This document shows, in pieces, positions 6,550 to 7,695 of a DNA stretch of 7,695 nt. The notes under the pieces were generated by a model. The model saw only the letters and a list, made by a program, of their open reading frames with translations, was not told where the DNA came from and ran no database searches. The number at the start of each line of letters is the position of its first letter. The first letter of the stretch is position 1. Source of the stretch: Pseudomonadota bacterium (lineage in GTDB: Bacteria; Pseudomonadota; Alphaproteobacteria; Rhizobiales; Xanthobacteraceae); the NCBI GenBank assembly GCA_963205465.1, contig CAUJKG010000006.1, positions 1-7,695 on the forward strand. The letters are read 5' to 3'. The position numbers were made by a program, and so were the translations under genes.

Positions 6550-7454
6550 TGGCAAACGCTCCCTCCGCCATGCAGGCGAACTCCGCGGTGACGCTGCCGA
6601 AGCGGCCGAACCCTGTTCTGACGTTCATCCGGCAGCAGCCGATGGGGGCTGCGAGCTTCGTCGTGATTGCGATTATGATGTTCGCGGGCCTGTTTCCGCA
6701 TCTGGTCTCGCCCTATAATCCGCTCGATATCGATTTCTCTTCGATCCTGGGAGCGCCATCCTGGGAGCACTGGCTCGGCACTGATGCCTTCGGCCGCGAT
6801 ATTCTCTCGCGTATCATTTACGGTTCTCGCACCGCGCTGGTGATCGGTTTTGCCTCTTCGGCGCTGGGCTCGGGCATCGGAGCGGTGCTCGGCATCGCCT
6901 CGGCTTATTTCGGCGGCAGGGTCGATAACTGGATTCAGCGCTTCGTCGACATCCTGCTTGCGTTTCCGATCATCGTGCTGGCGTTGGTCGTCGTCGCGGC
7001 GCTGCGCAAGACCGTAGTCTATGGCGTCGATGTCAATCTCATCATTGCGATTGCGATCCCGATCATCCCACGCGTTGCCCGCGTGGTGCGTGCTGCAGCA
7101 CTTTCCGTGAACGTGATGCCCTATATCGACGCGGCGCGGGCGGCGGGTTACTCCGACACCCGCATTATCTTCCGCCACATGGCGCCGAACGTCGTTGCGC
7201 CGTTCTTGATCATGTTCACAGCCTTCATCGCCCAGGCGATCCTGCTGGAGGCATCGCTGTCCTTCCTCGGCCTTGGCGTGACCGAACCGACCGCCGCATG
7301 GGGTCTTATGCTGTCGGGCAATGCCGCTGACTTTTTCCGCGAAGCGCCGTGGATGATCATCTTCCCGGGGGTTGCAATCAGTCTTGCGGTATTTGCCTTC
7401 AATCTGTTCGGCGACAGCCTGCGCGACTATCTGGATCCGCGTTTCAAGACCTGA
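6549..7454 (+). CDS. ABC importer inner-membrane permease, DppC type
   Basis: A 301-residue membrane protein, the usual size for DppC/OppC/NikC. After a polar cytoplasmic N-terminus (about 1-30) comes the first helix (33-53), then the hallmark HWLGTDAFGRDILSRIIYG (74-92). More hydrophobic segments lie at about 94-120, 134-152, 161-180, 217-236 and 268-289. The coupling loop at about 186-214 reads VNVMPYIDAARAAGYSDTR, then FRHMAPN, followed by the conserved LEASLSFLGLGV (233-244) and GDSLRDYLDPR near the end (288-298). The start (TGATG, sharing one base with the upstream stop) implies translational coupling with the DppB-type gene; there is no convincing SD of its own. It is the last gene of the transporter set: the next gene is on the opposite strand 15 nt away. 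Class is certain; substrate is not. Confidence 0.93.
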   Translation: MANAPSAMQANSAVTLPKRPNPVLTFIRQQPMGAASFVVIAIMMFAGLFPHLVSPYNPLDIDFSSILGAPSWEHWLGTDAFGRDILSRIIYGSRTALVIGFASSALGSGIGAVLGIASAYFGGRVDNWIQRFVDILLAFPIIVLALVVVAALRKTVVYGVDVNLIIAIAIPIIPRVARVVRAAALSVNVMPYIDAARAAGYSDTRIIFRHMAPNVVAPFLIMFTAFIAQAILLEASLSFLGLGVTEPTAAWGLMLSGNAADFFREAPWMIIFPGVAISLAVFAFNLFGDSLRDYLDPRFKT

Positions 7455-7469
7455 GCCGGAGACCTGATC

Positions 7470-7695
7470 CTAAGGGGCGGCGAGGAAATCCAGCGCCGCG
7501 TTATGGAATGCTTCAGGCCGTTGCATCGGCGCGAAATGCCCGGCCTCCGGCAGCAACACGAAGACCGCGCCGGGAATCTGCTTCGCGATCCATTCGCTAT
7601 GCGAGCGCCGGATCACTTCATCCTGCTCGGCGTGTACGATCGCAGCCCGGGCACGTACGCGCCCGAGTTCGGATGCTGTCAGGCTCGGCTCGGTC
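7470..7695 (-). CDS. Alpha/beta hydrolase, C-terminal part
   Basis: Reading the minus strand into the window from 7694 gives 74 codons ending in TAG (7472-7470). The fragment has the C-terminal blocks of an alpha/beta-hydrolase fold enzyme: AAIVHAEQDEVIRRSHSEW, where the aspartate (codon 7622-7620) sits at the usual triad acid position, and LLPEAGHFAPMQRPEAF, where the histidine (codon 7538-7536) is the triad base. The closing ALDFLAAP is the usual last helix. The nucleophile and N-terminus lie beyond the window, so length and subfamily cannot be judged. Such enzymes cleave esters, lactones, amides or C-C bonds. The gene converges on the permease gene and belongs to a different transcript; it may belong to the same catabolic region, but that is only suggested by proximity. 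Confidence 0.85.
   Translation of the reverse strand, partial: TEPSLTASELGRVRARAAIVHAEQDEVIRRSHSEWIAKQIPGAVFVLLPEAGHFAPMQRPEAFHNAALDFLAAP

Overview
The window reads as a GC-rich (about 60% by eye) Alphaproteobacterial chromosome, most like Hyphomicrobiales such as Bradyrhizobium and relatives. That placement rests on codon use and on the general look of the proteins, not on a marker gene. No rRNA, tRNA, CRISPR array, insertion sequence or phage gene was seen.

Layout from left to right. (1) Positions 2-460 (+) hold the C-terminal 152 codons of an enoyl-CoA hydratase/isomerase (crotonase) family protein, cut off by the window edge. (2) Positions 460-1668 (+) hold a complete CaiB/BaiF-type CoA transferase, joined to the crotonase by an ATGA stop/start overlap. 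(3) Positions 1669-1809 are a 141-nt, comparatively AT-rich intergenic region, the most likely place for a promoter. (4) Positions 1810-7454 (+) hold a complete oligopeptide/nickel-type (PepT family) ABC importer: one 696-aa polypeptide carrying both ATPase domains, a secreted family-5 solute-binding protein, and two permeases of DppB and DppC type. (5) Positions 7470-7695 (-) hold the C-terminal 74 codons of an alpha/beta hydrolase, converging tail to tail on the permease gene with only 15 nt between them.

How the genes may work together: the binding protein captures a solute in the periplasm, the two permeases form the channel and the double ATPase drives import. The CoA transferase could then put the imported carboxylic acid on CoA, and the crotonase could act on the resulting acyl-CoA. 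The hydrolase could open an ester, lactone or amide. This suggests that the importer, although of the 'peptide' class, may serve a small organic acid or amide that is degraded through CoA thioesters. The physical linkage is seen; the substrate is inference.

The genes are ordinary members of known families, and I see no clearly new system. The points most worth a second look are the loss of the second catalytic glutamate in the crotonase, a perfect 10-bp hairpin between the binding-protein and permease genes next to a start without a Shine-Dalgarno sequence, paired four-cysteine motifs in both halves of the fused ATPase, and the link between a CoA transferase and a peptide-class importer.
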